Positions 1 through 12,009 of a stretch of DNA of 64,000 nt are shown here, one piece after another. Under the pieces are notes generated by a model. The model was not told where the DNA came from. It searched no databases and worked only from the letters and a program-made list of their open reading frames with translations. The stretch comes from Risungbinella massiliensis (lineage in GTDB: Bacteria; Bacillota; Bacilli; Thermoactinomycetales; Thermoactinomycetaceae): the NCBI RefSeq assembly GCF_000942395.1, contig NZ_LN812102.1:2053516-2117515 (forward strand), given 5' to 3'. The position numbers were made by a program, and so were the translations under genes. Position 1 is the stretch's first letter. Each line of letters opens with the position of its first letter.

Positions 1-196
1 CTGCTTCATCGATTGGATCATATAGCTTTTCTACTACTACCTTCGCATCTCGTACAAAGAAAAGCCCAAAGAATCCATTGCTTGCTTCTTTTAGAACATC
101 TACATTGGCATACCGCTTGGTCGTGTTTAACTTTTTTAAAGCCTTTGCTACAGCTTTACTTACCGTTTTGTCTTCCACAACCAGCTTTTCATTCAA
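1..196 (-). CDS. jag: Jag/KhpB (SpoIIIJ-associated RNA-binding protein), N-terminal part
   Basis: Partial gene: only the first 65 or so codons are inside the window, the rest lies beyond its left edge. Reading leftward from a TTG at 196 gives an N-terminal Jag domain (basic helix, then a V-E-V-L type strand and the glycine-phenylalanine turn NGFFGLFF, then KVVVEKLY). The KH and R3H RNA-binding domains expected further on are not visible. The TTG is preceded by GAGGTG six bases upstream and overlaps the stop of the membrane insertase gene (TTGA), so the two are translationally coupled. The ATG at 192 is in another frame. In Bacillales Jag/KhpB is a small-RNA-binding partner of KhpA and is nearly always encoded directly after spoIIIJ, as here. 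Confidence 0.88.
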   Translation of the reverse strand, partial: MNEKLVVEDKTVSKAVAKALKKLNTTKRYANVDVLKEASNGFFGLFFVRDAKVVVEKLYDPIDEA

Positions 197-954
197 CGGG
201 TTGCACCTCGCTGTGCCATTCTTTTATTTTTCATTGGAGTAAAGATCAAAACTTGTTGCAAAATAGATATTACATTCCCAAATACCCAGTACAAGGAAAG
301 AGCAGCTGGGAATTTAAATGCTAAAACAAATACCATGATTGGCATAAACCAGATCATTGCCTTCATCGGATTAGGTCCCTGTGTTGTTGGCTGAGAGGCC
401 ATCGAAGAGACAAAAGTGAAATAGGTCGTAATTGCTGCAAGAAGCGGCAAGATATAATAAGGATCTGGAGCTCCGAGCTTCATATAAAGGAATTCATGAG
501 TGCCAATGTGTTTGTTGTACATAATTGCTTGGTACAAAGCAAGCAGAATCGGCATCTGGATGATGAGTGGCAAACAACCTGCCATCGGGTTGTAGTTGTT
601 TTCTTGGAAAAGTTTCATCATCTCTTGTTGTAGCTTTTGTTGATCTTTTTTATATTTGTCTTGTATCTTTTTAATTTGTGGTTGTATTTCTTGGAGTGCT
701 AATGCTCCCTTTTGTTGCTTCCATGTTAATGGGAATACCACGAGACGGACCAAAAGGGTCATAACTAAAATTGCCCAAGCATAGTTCCCTAATACGCTAA
801 AGAAAAAATCTAGCAGATCCGAGATCGGCTTTACTAGATACTTCCCAAATACACCAGTTGGCTCGCCTTGTGGATTAGGCGTACATCCGGCAAGAAGCGG
901 CAGTAGGAGAACAACTAGGGAGACGATTGCTGCATATCGTTGCCTCTTAGACAA
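193..954 (-). CDS. yidC: YidC/Oxa1-type membrane protein insertase (SpoIIIJ)
   Basis: A 253-residue lipoprotein-type insertase that places membrane proteins into the cytoplasmic membrane, alone or with SecYEG. A signal sequence with lipobox LLAGC (Cys24) is followed by five predicted membrane segments starting near residue 58; the groove arginine sits in LLVRLVVFPL. The charged cytoplasmic loop IKKIQDKYKKDQQKLQQEMM between the first two segments is typical. The short C-terminal tail is basic. Length matches the Gram-positive YidC1/SpoIIIJ form, not the long proteobacterial one. It is the fourth gene of the rpmH-rnpA-yidD-yidC-jag operon. Bacilli usually have a second copy (YqjG/YidC2) elsewhere; position by rnpA indicates this is the SpoIIIJ orthologue. 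Confidence 0.95.
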   Translation of the reverse strand: MSKRQRYAAIVSLVVLLLPLLAGCTPNPQGEPTGVFGKYLVKPISDLLDFFFSVLGNYAWAILVMTLLVRLVVFPLTWKQQKGALALQEIQPQIKKIQDKYKKDQQKLQQEMMKLFQENNYNPMAGCLPLIIQMPILLALYQAIMYNKHIGTHEFLYMKLGAPDPYYILPLLAAITTYFTFVSSMASQPTTQGPNPMKAMIWFMPIMVFVLAFKFPAALSLYWVFGNVISILQQVLIFTPMKNKRMAQRGATR

Positions 955-976
955 GGTAACTCCTCCTCAAAACTTA

Positions 977-1210
977 CTATTCATTTTTCTCAGGTACCGG
1001 ATCATATCCCCCAGGATGAAAGGGATGGCATTTGGAAATTCGTTTTAATGTAAACCATCCACCTCGCCAAATCCCATACCGTCTGATTGCGGTAATCCCA
1101 TAATGAGAACAGGTAGGATAAAATCGACAGACAGGTGGTTTTAAGGGAGAGAGAAACTTTTGATAAAAGCGTATACATGCGATTACAACTTTGGTTCCCA
1201 TCAAATTCAT
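977..1210 (-). CDS. yidD: Membrane protein insertion efficiency factor YidD
   Basis: A 77-residue protein with the diagnostic YidD core: [20 protein letters not shown], then [13 protein letters not shown] and GGYDPVP at the C-terminus. Three conserved cysteines are present. YidD is a small amphipathic protein that associates with the inner face of the membrane and improves insertion by YidC. The start at 1210 overlaps the rnpA stop by four bases; a second in-frame ATG at 1201 is possible. Its position between rnpA and yidC is the usual arrangement in most bacteria, although B. subtilis itself keeps its yidD homologue elsewhere. Confidence 0.93.
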   Translation of the reverse strand: MNLMGTKVVIACIRFYQKFLSPLKPPVCRFYPTCSHYGITAIRRYGIWRGGWFTLKRISKCHPFHPGGYDPVPEKNE

Positions 1211-1560
1211 TCCTGTTCTGGAATCGAATGAAACAGACCTGCTTTTTGAAAAAGATGCCGGATACTAGATTTTATCTCGTGGTATCCCATATTCGCCGTA
1301 GGGTTTCGAGCGATTAAAACCAAGTCAACATCAGGTTGTAACGAAGGAATCCAGGCTCGTACCACTTCCTTGACCAACCGTTTTACTCGGTTTCTCGTCA
1401 CCGCATTTCCTACCTTTTTGCTAACAGAAATCCCTAAGCGAAGTTCGGAGGAGCGGTTACGCTTGATATACAGGACAAACTGACGGTTTGCAATCGAGTT
1501 CCCCCCGCGAAACACTCTAGAAAAATCACGTTTTTTTCGAAGACGATGCTGACGTTGCAT
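1207..1560 (-). CDS. rnpA: Ribonuclease P protein component
   Basis: 117 residues, the normal size for RnpA, the protein subunit that binds the RNase P RNA and the 5' leader of pre-tRNA. The family signature [16 protein letters not shown] is intact and follows the [11 protein letters not shown] strand. It is the second gene of the rpmH operon and overlaps the next gene (yidD) by four bases. The terminator-like hairpin between rpmH and rnpA (1625-1655) may lower its expression relative to ribosomal protein L34. Confidence 0.96.
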   Translation of the reverse strand: MQRQHRLRKKRDFSRVFRGGNSIANRQFVLYIKRNRSSELRLGISVSKKVGNAVTRNRVKRLVKEVVRAWIPSLQPDVDLVLIARNPTANMGYHEIKSSIRHLFQKAGLFHSIPEQE

Positions 1561-1624
1561 CAGGGGACTCCTTTCAAACTAACAATCAGTATAGACAAAA
1601 TCTAGTGGATGTAACATCTATATA

Positions 1625-1655
1625 GGAAAAAAGGCCACAGCAAAGAGTGGCCTTA
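1625..1655 (-). terminator. Terminator-like hairpin between rpmH and rnpA
   Basis: On the minus strand AAGGCCAC, an eight-base loop, then GTGGCCTT followed by a T run. It lies directly after the rpmH stop and about 65 bases before the rnpA start. Because rnpA has no obvious promoter of its own in this gap, it probably acts as a partial terminator that lets more L34 than RnpA be made. Confidence 0.75.
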
Positions 1656-1657
1656 TT

Positions 1658-1792
1658 TTAAGCGGATAATACTTTTCTACCTTTTTTTCTACGAGCCGCT
1701 AATACTCTGCGACCGTTTTTGGTAGCCATACGAGCGCGGAAACCATGTACGTTTTTCCGTTTGCGCTTACTTGGTTGATATGTGCGTTTCAT
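1658..1792 (-). CDS. rpmH: 50S ribosomal protein L34
   Basis: A 44-codon gene reading [18 protein letters not shown] and ending GRKVLSA, the standard L34 sequence: a tiny, very basic protein of the large ribosomal subunit near the exit tunnel. The ATG at 1792 has a weak GTGAG eight bases upstream. It is the first gene of the leftward operon and is divergent from dnaA across oriC. A 15-codon overlapping frame (1767-1814) with its own GGGTGAG precedes and overlaps its start; this may be chance. Confidence 0.97.
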   Translation of the reverse strand: MKRTYQPSKRKRKNVHGFRARMATKNGRRVLAARRKKGRKVLSA

Positions 1793-1915
1793 AATGGTGC
1801 TCACTGACAGTCATCTTCTCACCCAAGGATCACTGTCTAGGAGGCTCCTCCTTTCGCTTTAAGGCTAAAACCATAATAATGGGTGATTTGTTATCACGAG
1901 TCCGCAATCTCCAAT

Positions 1916-1945
1916 ATTATAGCTACTGTGACTAGAAAAAGTCAA
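1916..1945 (-). promoter_or_regulatory. rpmH operon promoter
   Basis: On the minus strand TTGACT (1945-1940), an 18-base spacer and a perfect TATAAT (1921-1916). This is a strong SigA-type promoter about 120 bases upstream of the rpmH start; the long leader contains a short GACAGT/ACTGTC stem. Confidence 0.7.
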
Positions 1946-1970
1946 GAAAATACCAAATTCCCCTTTATAG

Positions 1971-2303
1971 TTATCCCCATGTGGATAAGTTTTTGCCAGT
2001 CAAAAAGTTATCCATACTTTATCCCGTACTTATCCACAATTTCACACGTTGTGTATAACTCCAATTCATTCGTCTGTGGATTGTGGATAACTCATAGTTT
2101 TCCGTTGTAACTACTGGTAAATTCTGATATTCTAATCTTGTTTTCTCCGTGGAAAACTAGAAAGGTTTGGTTGGTTTATCCACAAATTGTGGATAACTTG
2201 TTTTCCACTTTTACACATCATGTGAGCAATTTTATCCACAGCCTGTTAATCATGTGAAAAAACGTCATAATAGTTGATATCTCTATCTTTACCTTGTGGA
2301 CAA
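1971..2303. other. oriC upstream DnaA-box cluster (rpmH-dnaA intergenic)
   Basis: The rpmH-dnaA gap is packed with DnaA boxes. Perfect TTATCCACA or its complement occurs at 1980-1988(-), 2030-2038(+), 2082-2090(-), 2176-2184(+), 2188-2196(-) and 2232-2240(+). Near matches lie at 1971-1979, 2008-2016, 2019-2027, 2050-2058, 2075-2083 and 2295-2303. The pair at 2176/2188 faces inward with a three-base gap. This is the upstream half (incA/B-like) of a Bacillus-type bipartite origin and should also autoregulate dnaA. No gene lies in 1793-2336. Confidence 0.92.
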
Positions 2304-2336
2304 AACTGTGAAAAAGTTTTAGGAAGGAGGAAAACC

Positions 2337-3692
2337 TTGGAACATATCCAAGATTTATGGGAGCAGGTTTTAGAAGAAGTTCAGGAGAGGGTTAGTAAAC
2401 CGAGCTTTGAAACTTGGTTAAAAGCAACCCAGGCAGTTCGTTTAGAAAACAACACACTCATTATTTCCGTCCCCAACGAATTCTCTCGAGATTGGTTGAG
2501 TAACCAATATGCCAGTATCATTCGAGATGCTTTAAAATCTATCATGGGAACCAGTGTAGGAGTTCAGTTTGTTACTACAACCAACTCTCCTCTTCCAGAA
2601 AAGGAAGAACCCAAACAAAAAATCGAACTACTACCCATCGATCACGAAGAGCCTGATCAATTGCCAAAGTCTCTTTTAAATCCCCGATATACGTTTGATA
2701 CCTTTGTAATTGGATCAAACAACCGCTTTGCACATGCAGCTTCCTTAGCAGTTGCAGAAGCGCCCGCAAAAGCATATAATCCACTCTTTATCTATGGGGG
2801 AGTAGGACTAGGGAAAACTCATCTAATGCACGCGATCGGACATTATGTTTTAGAACATAACGAAAATCGGAAGGTAGTTTATCTTTCCTCCGAGAAATTT
2901 ACCAACGAGTTTATTAATGCGATTCGAGATAATAAAACGGATAGATTTCGCAATAAATATCGGTCTGTGGATATCTTATTAATAGATGATATTCAATTTC
3001 TGGCGGGAAAAGAGCAGACCCAAGAAGAATTCTTCCATACATTCAACTCTCTACATGAAGAAAACAAACAAATCATTATCTCAAGTGACCGCCCTCCAAA
3101 GGAAATACCTAATCTGGAGGATCGCATGCGTTCACGGTTTGAGTGGGGATTAATCACAGATGTGCAACCTCCTGATTACGAGACACGAATTGCAATTCTC
3201 CGAAAGAAAGCGATCGCAGATGCTCTCGATGTTTCTAGTGAAGTTCTCGCATTTATCGCTGATCGAATCAGTACAAACATCCGTGAATTAGAAGGTGCAT
3301 TAATAAGGGTAATGGCCTATTCTGCTCTGATGAACCAACCTGTCACAACAGAGTTGGCTGCAGAAGCTCTAAAAGACATCATTCCACAAGGACGTCTTCG
3401 AGTTATTGGTATTCCAGATATACAACAAGCTGTTTCGCAATACTATCGTCTTCGAGTAGAAGATCTCAAAAGTAAGAAAAGAACGAAATCGATTGCATTC
3501 CCAAGACAAATTGCAATGTATTTATCGCGTGAATTAACCGATCACTCCCTTCCTAAGATCGGAGAAGACTTTGGAGGACGGGATCATACAACTGTCATCC
3601 ACGCCCATGATAAAATCACCAAAGCATTACAAGTGGATGCTGACCTAAAACAAGCCATCGAAGAGATTCAAAAGCGGATGGAACGTGGATAA
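2337..3692 (+). CDS. dnaA: Chromosomal replication initiator DnaA
   Basis: AAA+ initiator that binds the DnaA boxes on both sides of its own gene and opens oriC. I place the start at TTG 2337, eight bases after GGAAGGAGG; this gives [10 protein letters not shown], which aligns with other DnaA N-termini, whereas starting at 2274 would add 21 residues of unrelated sequence. 451 residues: domain I about 1-85, a short variable linker, AAA+ domain with Walker [10 protein letters not shown] and Walker [10 protein letters not shown], then domain IV with the helix-turn-helix signature [11 protein letters not shown]. The stop codon itself lies in a near-consensus DnaA box (CGTGGATAA, 3684-3692), linking the gene directly to the downstream half of oriC. 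Confidence 0.98.
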   Translation: MEHIQDLWEQVLEEVQERVSKPSFETWLKATQAVRLENNTLIISVPNEFSRDWLSNQYASIIRDALKSIMGTSVGVQFVTTTNSPLPEKEEPKQKIELLPIDHEEPDQLPKSLLNPRYTFDTFVIGSNNRFAHAASLAVAEAPAKAYNPLFIYGGVGLGKTHLMHAIGHYVLEHNENRKVVYLSSEKFTNEFINAIRDNKTDRFRNKYRSVDILLIDDIQFLAGKEQTQEEFFHTFNSLHEENKQIIISSDRPPKEIPNLEDRMRSRFEWGLITDVQPPDYETRIAILRKKAIADALDVSSEVLAFIADRISTNIRELEGALIRVMAYSALMNQPVTTELAAEALKDIIPQGRLRVIGIPDIQQAVSQYYRLRVEDLKSKKRTKSIAFPRQIAMYLSRELTDHSLPKIGEDFGGRDHTTVIHAHDKITKALQVDADLKQAIEEIQKRMERG

Positions 3693-3838
3693 CTTTTTGA
3701 TTCAAGCACACACTTGTGAATAATGTGGATAACCCGTACAAGCCTATGCACAACTTCTCCACAGCCGTGTATAGGCTTTCCTGCTGTCCTGAAGCCACTT
3801 TTCCACATTATCCACAGCCCCTATTACTATAACTACTG
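3684..3838 (+). other. oriC downstream half: DnaA boxes, DnaA-trios and unwinding region
   Basis: Between dnaA and dnaN lie DnaA boxes at 3684-3692 (one mismatch), 3724-3732(-) and 3808-3816(+), with a weaker TGTGAATAA at 3715-3723. The last box is followed by the GC spacer GCCC (3817-3820) and then the triplets CTA TTA CTA TAA CTA CTG (3821-3838). Read on the other strand most fit the DnaA-trio rule 3'-(G/A)A(T/A)-5'. The AT-rich tract 3839-3890 immediately downstream is the likely first melted region. This matches the basal unwinding system described for B. subtilis. Confidence 0.85.
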
Positions 3839-3908
3839 TTTTTTAACTAACTAATATATTAAGAAGCATGCTTTTTTATGACTATTACATATGAGGTGAA
3901 AAAACAAA

Positions 3909-5042
3909 ATGAAACTTCGTATTGCTAGAAGTGCTCTTGTAGAAGCTGTAAGCCAAGCATCAAAAGCAGTCTCTCAAAAAACTACACTCCCTATTCTTAC
4001 GGGAATGAAAGTCACCTTAGAAGAGGATTCCCTTACCTTTACTGGAAGCAATTCCGACATGACAATTTCGGTTAAAGTACCGCGAACATTAAATGACAAA
4101 GAACTCTTGGTTGTGGATAGATTGGGGAGTGTTGTTGTACCTGGAAAAGTATTTGGGGATATCGTGAGAAAACTCCCTGGTGACCAAGTAGATTGGGAAG
4201 TAAACGAACGCTTTCAACTTTCTATTCGCTCAGGACAGTCTGAATTTCAGTTGAATGGATTAGATCCTGAAGAATATCCGAGAGTACCACAGTTATCCAC
4301 AGATCAACGTTTCTCCATTGCAACAGATACCCTAAAAGCGATGATTCGCCAGACTGTCTTTGCTGCAGCTACCAATGAAGCGAAAAAAGAATTAACAGGA
4401 GTCCACTTTATGCTTCAAGACGGAATCCTTACTTGTGTAGCAACAGATAGCCATCGATTAGCAAGAAGAAGAGTAAAGGTGGAGAATGCCCAGGAGTTGG
4501 AGCTAAGCAATGTAGTGATTCCAAGTAAGAGTCTACAAGAGCTAGCGAAAACGTTTGCAGATTATGAGGGTGACGTGAACTTTATTATCACAGAGAACCA
4601 AATCTTGGTGGAACATGATACAATTGCGTTCTACTCTAGATTATTGGATGGAAAATATCCTGATACAGATCGAGTTATCCCCAAAGCCGGAGATACTTCT
4701 ATTACAGTGTCGACCAAGGAATTGTTACAATCCGTTGAGCGTGCTTCTTTAATCAGTCGGGAGAAAAGCGATAATGTGATAAAATGGACGATAGGCCAAG
4801 ATCAAGTAGAAGTTACTTCTGTTTCTCATGAAATCGGCAGTGTTTCCGAAGAGGTCACAGCACGTGTAAATGGTCAAGGATTAGGTATATCGTTTAATGC
4901 ACGATACATGTTAGAAGCTCTTCGTTCTCTAGAGAGTGATCAAGTGGAGATTGTTTTCACAGGGCCAATGACCCCTTTCAAAATTCAGCCAAAAGATGCG
5001 GATGATACGTTGCAGCTCATTGTTCCAATTCGCACTCGCTAG
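3909..5042 (+). CDS. dnaN: DNA polymerase III beta sliding clamp
   Basis: 377 residues, three repeated clamp domains of about 125 residues; the dimer encircles DNA and tethers PolC/DnaE. Recognisable family segments are LPILTGMKV near the N-terminus, FAAATNEAKKELTGV in the middle and the C-terminus MTPFKIQP...LQLIVPIRTR, which forms part of the hydrophobic protein-binding pocket (usually ends in LPVR; here PIRTR). GAGGTG lies ten bases before the ATG. Encoded 216 bases after dnaA across the unwinding region, as in nearly all Firmicutes. Confidence 0.98.
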   Translation: MKLRIARSALVEAVSQASKAVSQKTTLPILTGMKVTLEEDSLTFTGSNSDMTISVKVPRTLNDKELLVVDRLGSVVVPGKVFGDIVRKLPGDQVDWEVNERFQLSIRSGQSEFQLNGLDPEEYPRVPQLSTDQRFSIATDTLKAMIRQTVFAAATNEAKKELTGVHFMLQDGILTCVATDSHRLARRRVKVENAQELELSNVVIPSKSLQELAKTFADYEGDVNFIITENQILVEHDTIAFYSRLLDGKYPDTDRVIPKAGDTSITVSTKELLQSVERASLISREKSDNVIKWTIGQDQVEVTSVSHEIGSVSEEVTARVNGQGLGISFNARYMLEALRSLESDQVEIVFTGPMTPFKIQPKDADDTLQLIVPIRTR

Positions 5043-5058
5043 AAAAGGAGTTTATCTG

Positions 5059-5268
5059 ATGATAAAGGTGCAGATACAAACGGAATACATTACACTCGGA
5101 CAGTTTTTAAAAAAAGCAGATCTGATTGACTCAGGAGGACAGGCTAAGTTCTTCCTTGAAGAAGTAAAGATCTTAGTCAATCAGGAAACGGAAAATAGAC
5201 GGGGTCGCAAGCTATATAAAGGTGACCAGGTTCAAGTAGTAGGGTTTGACTCTTATGAAATCGTCTAA
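5059..5268 (+). CDS. yaaA: S4-domain protein YaaA (RlbA-type)
   Basis: A 69-residue single S4 RNA-binding domain protein. The start is ATG 5059, seven bases after AAAAGGAG; the frame stays open upstream into dnaN but that is not translated. The S4 signature is visible as ITLGQFLKKADLIDSGGQAK...VLVNxExENRRGRKLYxGDxV. In B. subtilis YaaA is linked to assembly of the 50S subunit. It sits 16 bases after dnaN and 22 bases before recF, in the usual dnaN-yaaA-recF order. Confidence 0.93.
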   Translation: MIKVQIQTEYITLGQFLKKADLIDSGGQAKFFLEEVKILVNQETENRRGRKLYKGDQVQVVGFDSYEIV

Positions 5269-5290
5269 ACTGGGGAGAGGGTGACATCAC

Positions 5291-6394
5291 GTGCGACTAC
5301 AAGAGCTGGAGATTTCTCAGTATCGCAATATCGGACTGCTCACCCTGACTTGTCCAGAGGAACTTCATCTTTTTGTGGGAGAAAATGCCCAAGGCAAAAC
5401 AAATATTGTGGAGTCACTCTATGTTCTGAGTTTGGCGAAATCACATCGCACTAGGGCTACGAAAGACTTGATCCAATTTGGTAAGCCATTTTCCAAATTA
5501 AAAGCAAAAGTAAAAAAAGGGGATCAGCTGATCCGGCTCGAAGTTCAGCTAAACGAGAAGGGTAAAAAAGCGATAAGAAATGGACTGGAACAACCGAAGT
5601 TAAGTCATTATATCGGCACCATGCCAACGATCCTCTTTGCCCCAGAAGATCTCGCCATAGTAAAAGGAAGTCCCCAAATAAGAAGGCGATTTTTAGATAC
5701 TGAAATAGGCCAAGTGAGCCCCACTTACTTATATCAACTTAATCAGATACAAAAAGTTCTTCATCAGCGCAATGCCATCTTAAAAAATGGAATGCAGAAG
5801 GAACTGCTGGAAGTTTTGAATGAGCAGTTTCTTTCTCTTTCTATTCAAATTTGGAAAAAAAGATATTATTTCATTGATTTATTACTCAAGTGGGCCCAGC
5901 CAATTCATGAGACGATCACAGGAGGGAAAGAGTGCCTTCAGATCGAATATCTACCCTCGGTCCCGATTCAACGAGAAATGGATGAGGATCAGATACGAGC
6001 TATTACAACGAGAGAGCTTGCGAGGTTAGAATCTCAGGAGTGGAGACGTGGTAGCACCCTCATTGGACCACAACGGGATGACTTTCGCTTAAAAAATGGT
6101 GAGCTAGACTTGCATAACTTTGGCTCTCAAGGGCAACAGAGAACCGCTGCCCTTTCTCTGAAATTAGCAGAGATTGAATTGATCTATCAAGAAACGGGTT
6201 TTTATCCCTTGTTATTGTTGGATGATGTTCTATCTGAATTGGACGATCATCGAAAAACACAACTTTTAGAAGCGATTCGAGGGAAAGTACAAACATTTGT
6301 AACAACTACCAGCTTAGAAGGCATACATCAAGATACTCTACAAAGAGCCAAGATATATCGGGTGGAGCAAGGAAACGTAACAGTACAGGGGTGA
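5291..6394 (+). CDS. recF: DNA replication/repair ATPase RecF
   Basis: 367-residue SMC-like ATPase that loads RecA at gaps with RecO and RecR (recR is also in this window). Walker A GENAQGKTN, the signature GSQGQQRTAALSLKLAE and Walker B LLLLDDVLSELD are all present and correctly spaced. GTG start at 5291, after GGGGAGAGGGTGAC. The stop overlaps the leader of the next gene, remB. Confidence 0.97.
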   Translation: MRLQELEISQYRNIGLLTLTCPEELHLFVGENAQGKTNIVESLYVLSLAKSHRTRATKDLIQFGKPFSKLKAKVKKGDQLIRLEVQLNEKGKKAIRNGLEQPKLSHYIGTMPTILFAPEDLAIVKGSPQIRRRFLDTEIGQVSPTYLYQLNQIQKVLHQRNAILKNGMQKELLEVLNEQFLSLSIQIWKKRYYFIDLLLKWAQPIHETITGGKECLQIEYLPSVPIQREMDEDQIRAITTRELARLESQEWRRGSTLIGPQRDDFRLKNGELDLHNFGSQGQQRTAALSLKLAEIELIYQETGFYPLLLLDDVLSELDDHRKTQLLEAIRGKVQTFVTTTSLEGIHQDTLQRAKIYRVEQGNVTVQG

Positions 6395-6399
6395 AAAGG

Positions 6400-8555
<2,156 letters not shown>

Positions 8556-8635
8556 GAAGGAGTGGGTTTGCCTAGCAGCAAACCTCCTATTCTTGTTTAA
8601 TCGGAAAATTAGACAGCGAGGAGTGATGTTACGCA

Positions 8636-11086
8636 ATGTCGGATTCACAAAGAGTTCAAGAGATTAATATTAGCCAAGAAATGCGGACGTCTTTCTTGGA
8701 CTATGCGATGAGCGTAATTGTTAGTCGAGCGTTACCTGATGTACGAGATGGGTTAAAACCAGTACACCGTCGGATTCTATATGCTATGTATGATTTGGGA
8801 ATGACTCCCGATAAGCCATTCCGGAAATCAGCTCACGTAGTCGGAAACGTATTAGCCAAGTATCATCCGCATGGTGATTCTTCTGTGTATGATGCGATGG
8901 TGCGGATGGCACAAGACTTCTCATACCGTTACATGCTAGTAGATGGACACGGGAACTTTGGTTCTATTGACGGCGATGGTGCAGCTGCGATGCGTTATAC
9001 TGAGGCTCGGATGGCTCCGATCGCACTCGAATTACTTCGTGATATCCAAAAAGAAACGATCGACTTTGGTCCCAACTATGATGGACAAAATGAAGAACCG
9101 CTTGTACTACCTGCTCGTTTCCCTAACTTGCTCGTAAACGGTGCAGCAGGTATTGCGGTTGGGATGGCTACCAACATACCACCGCATAACCTGAAAGAAG
9201 TAATTGATGGGATCTTGATGATGATCGATCATCCAGAGACAACAGTGGATGACCTCATGAAAGTGGTAAAAGGACCTGATTTCCCAACGGGTGGTACCAT
9301 TTTAGGATTAGACGGGATCCGCAAGGCATTCCGCACCGGACGAGGTAGTATCCAGCTTAGAGCGAAGACACGAATGGAAGAAGCCGGGAATGGCAAGATG
9401 CGCATTATCGTCGAAGAGCTGCCTTATCAAGTAAATAAAGCTCGTCTAGTTGAGAAGATCGCAGAATTGGTGAGAGATAAAAAGATTGATGGTATTACTG
9501 ATTTGCGTGATGAATCAGACCGGAATGGAATGCGTGTCGTGATCGAGCTTCGTCGCGATGTAAACCCACGAATTGTGCTAAATAACTTGTACAAGCAAAC
9601 CTCTCTGCAATCAAGTTTTGGTGTCAATATGCTAGCGCTAGTTCATGGACAGCCACAAGTTCTCAATCTACAACAAGCGTTAAAGCATTACCTTGATCAC
9701 CAGGTAGAAGTAATTACCCGTCGTACCCAATTTGAGTTACGTAAAGCAGAAGAGCGTGCTCATATCTTAGAAGGATACCGAATTGCTCTCGATCATATCG
9801 ACGAAGTAATCGCCCTCATTCGTGGATCGCAAACGGGTGCAGAAGCAAAAGCAGGCTTGATGGAGCGCTTTGGATTAAGTGAGAAACAAGCACAAGCGAT
9901 CCTTGATATGCGCCTCCAACGTTTAACAGGCTTGGAACGCGAAAAAATCGAGGAAGAATACCAAGCATTGATGGCGACTATTGCAGAATTGAAAGCGATT
10001 CTTGCTGATGATGCCAAAATCTTGGCGGTAGTTCGCGAGGAATTGGTGGAAGTACGAGACCAATACGGAGACGAGCGCAGAACCAAGATCAAAATCGATG
10101 CGACGCAAATTGCAGATGAAGACCTTATTCCAGAAGAAGAAGTATCGGTGATGCTGACTCACCGCGGCTACATTAAGCGGATGCCATTGAATAACTATCG
10201 AGCACAACGTCGTGGTGGACGAGGCGTATCGGGTATGGGAACTCGGGATGATGACTTTGTGCAGCATCTTTTTGTAACTCATTCACACAATCATTTACTT
10301 TTCTTCTCTACCAAAGGAAAGGTTTATCACCTAAAGGCTTATGAGGTTCCTGAATTGGGACGGACGGCAAGAGGGACTCCGATCATCAACCTCATTCAGA
10401 TCGACCAAGATGAACGAATCCAAGCGGTAATCCCAGTGAAAGAGTTCACTGAAGACAACTTCTTGTTCTTTGCTACAGCACAAGGTGTAGTGAAAAAGAC
10501 AGCTCTTAGTGAATTTGATAATATCCGTAAGAATGGTCTTTTTGCCATTAATCTGCGCAATGGGGATGAATTGGTCGCAGTTCACATGACCGACGGAGAA
10601 CAAGAGATTATCATGGGAACCAGCAGTGGGATGTCGATTCGTTTCCATGAGCAAGATGTCCGTCAGATGGGCCGCTCTGCTACAGGTGTCAAAGGAATGA
10701 CATTAGGTGACGATGATGTTGTAATTGACATGGATATCGCTGTCCCAGGTAAAGAGGTTATGATTGTAACGACAAAAGGCTACGGAAAACGCACACCACT
10801 TGAGGAATATCGAGTTCAATCTCGTGGTGGAAAAGGAATTAAGACACTCAATATCACTAAAAAGAATGGACAAGTTGTCGGTCACAAAGTGATATCCCCT
10901 GAAGAGGATCTCATGATTGTAACGCAAGCAGGTGTCGTGATCCGGATGAACATTAGTGGTATCTCTTCTCTTGGCAGATATGCACAAGGTGTTCGTTTAA
11001 TTAAAGTAGATGCAGGTCAAGAAGTGTCTACAGTAGCAAGAGTACAACTTCCGGATGATGAGGAAGAGGAAGCGGACGAAAGCTAA
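8636..11086 (+). CDS. gyrA: DNA gyrase subunit A
   Basis: 816 residues, the DNA-cleaving subunit. The catalytic tyrosine is in [10 protein letters not shown], the quinolone-contact loop reads [15 protein letters not shown] with the normal serine, and the GyrA box QRRGGRG (in [13 protein letters not shown]) that defines gyrase rather than topoisomerase IV is intact, followed by the six-bladed wrapping domain and an acidic tail. GAGGAGTGATG precedes the ATG. The final codon overlaps the end of the convergent yaaC by four bases. Confidence 0.98.
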   Translation: MSDSQRVQEINISQEMRTSFLDYAMSVIVSRALPDVRDGLKPVHRRILYAMYDLGMTPDKPFRKSAHVVGNVLAKYHPHGDSSVYDAMVRMAQDFSYRYMLVDGHGNFGSIDGDGAAAMRYTEARMAPIALELLRDIQKETIDFGPNYDGQNEEPLVLPARFPNLLVNGAAGIAVGMATNIPPHNLKEVIDGILMMIDHPETTVDDLMKVVKGPDFPTGGTILGLDGIRKAFRTGRGSIQLRAKTRMEEAGNGKMRIIVEELPYQVNKARLVEKIAELVRDKKIDGITDLRDESDRNGMRVVIELRRDVNPRIVLNNLYKQTSLQSSFGVNMLALVHGQPQVLNLQQALKHYLDHQVEVITRRTQFELRKAEERAHILEGYRIALDHIDEVIALIRGSQTGAEAKAGLMERFGLSEKQAQAILDMRLQRLTGLEREKIEEEYQALMATIAELKAILADDAKILAVVREELVEVRDQYGDERRTKIKIDATQIADEDLIPEEEVSVMLTHRGYIKRMPLNNYRAQRRGGRGVSGMGTRDDDFVQHLFVTHSHNHLLFFSTKGKVYHLKAYEVPELGRTARGTPIINLIQIDQDERIQAVIPVKEFTEDNFLFFATAQGVVKKTALSEFDNIRKNGLFAINLRNGDELVAVHMTDGEQEIIMGTSSGMSIRFHEQDVRQMGRSATGVKGMTLGDDDVVIDMDIAVPGKEVMIVTTKGYGKRTPLEEYRVQSRGGKGIKTLNITKKNGQVVGHKVISPEEDLMIVTQAGVVIRMNISGISSLGRYAQGVRLIKVDAGQEVSTVARVQLPDDEEEEADES

Positions 11087-12009
11087 TCAAGCTCGAGATA
11101 CTTTTGTATCAGAGTAGGAAATCGATTTTGGGTAAGCTGAAATATTTCTTCAACCCAAATACTTTCTTTCATCCATTCATGGCTTACGACTTGTTGCCAC
11201 AAAGCAGGATCGTATCGGCAGAGCATGCTGAAAGAAAATAAAAGTAAATAGAGAATCAGTGCTTCTGGTACTGGTAATGAGCGATCCTTACGTGCAAATA
11301 GGTATGGATCGCTCTTCTCTATATAAAGGGAAGATGCCAAATTTTTGATGGGAAGGGAAAACTCCCGGGATCTGTTAAGTTGTGGATCGTAATTGATATT
11401 GGCTTGTTCTAAAATGATTGGAATCAACTCATCAGGAAAATAGGTAGGAAGTAGTATCTGATCTTGTACAGTGGTCACTTTCCAAAGCGTTGGTGTGGAT
11501 TTAACTAGTAAATAACTGGACTGTAACACAGGTAACATGCTAACTAACTGTTCTGTTGTGTATACATGTCCGATAAGTTCTTCTCTGTTCATAGCAGTGA
11601 GGATCAGAGTCGTTAACCCATCTCGTTGAAATCTAATTTCATCTGCTAACAAAGAGAAGTTCTGCTTTTTTTTCTTTTTGGTGCTGATTCCATGTTTTAA
11701 TTGGGAGGTTTGCTCTGGATATTCTGGATAAATAGTCAAAATCCAAGCTTTCCATAGATTCATCATGGCGTAATAAAGTGTAAGGGGTTTACTCCAATTA
11801 CTTTGTTTATCAGCTTCTTGCCACATTTCTTTTGATTGTCGTATATAGCTACAAAACAAAGAACTGTTACGAAAAGCGTAGTTTTGTGCTACCTTTTCGG
11901 GATAGCGATGTTTGTATTTGTCTCGTAGTAGTTCCATTGTTATTTTTTCATTGGTCCAATAAGAAAGAGGGATCAATCCGTCACCTTGAAAAGAGTTCCA
12001 TGAAAGCAT
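11083..12009 (-). CDS. yaaC: YaaC-like protein
   Basis: 308-residue protein of the YaaC family, function unknown. It is recognised by its start ([18 protein letters not shown] resembles the family), the tryptophan- and tyrosine-rich composition, the [18 protein letters not shown] segment and above all by position and orientation: in B. subtilis yaaC is likewise the lone leftward gene between gyrA and guaB. ATG at 12009 follows GGAGATGGAAAG. No signal peptide; a few hydrophobic stretches near the C-terminus ([15 protein letters not shown]) could be buried or membrane-associated. Its stop TAG (11085-11083) overlaps the gyrA stop. Confidence 0.85.
   Translation of the reverse strand: MLSWNSFQGDGLIPLSYWTNEKITMELLRDKYKHRYPEKVAQNYAFRNSSLFCSYIRQSKEMWQEADKQSNWSKPLTLYYAMMNLWKAWILTIYPEYPEQTSQLKHGISTKKKKKQNFSLLADEIRFQRDGLTTLILTAMNREELIGHVYTTEQLVSMLPVLQSSYLLVKSTPTLWKVTTVQDQILLPTYFPDELIPIILEQANINYDPQLNRSREFSLPIKNLASSLYIEKSDPYLFARKDRSLPVPEALILYLLLFSFSMLCRYDPALWQQVVSHEWMKESIWVEEIFQLTQNRFPTLIQKYLELD

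Noticed and set aside
4293-4301. TTATCCACA inside dnaN
   Set aside because: A single box within a coding region, no cluster or spacing; likely chance, though weak binding is possible.
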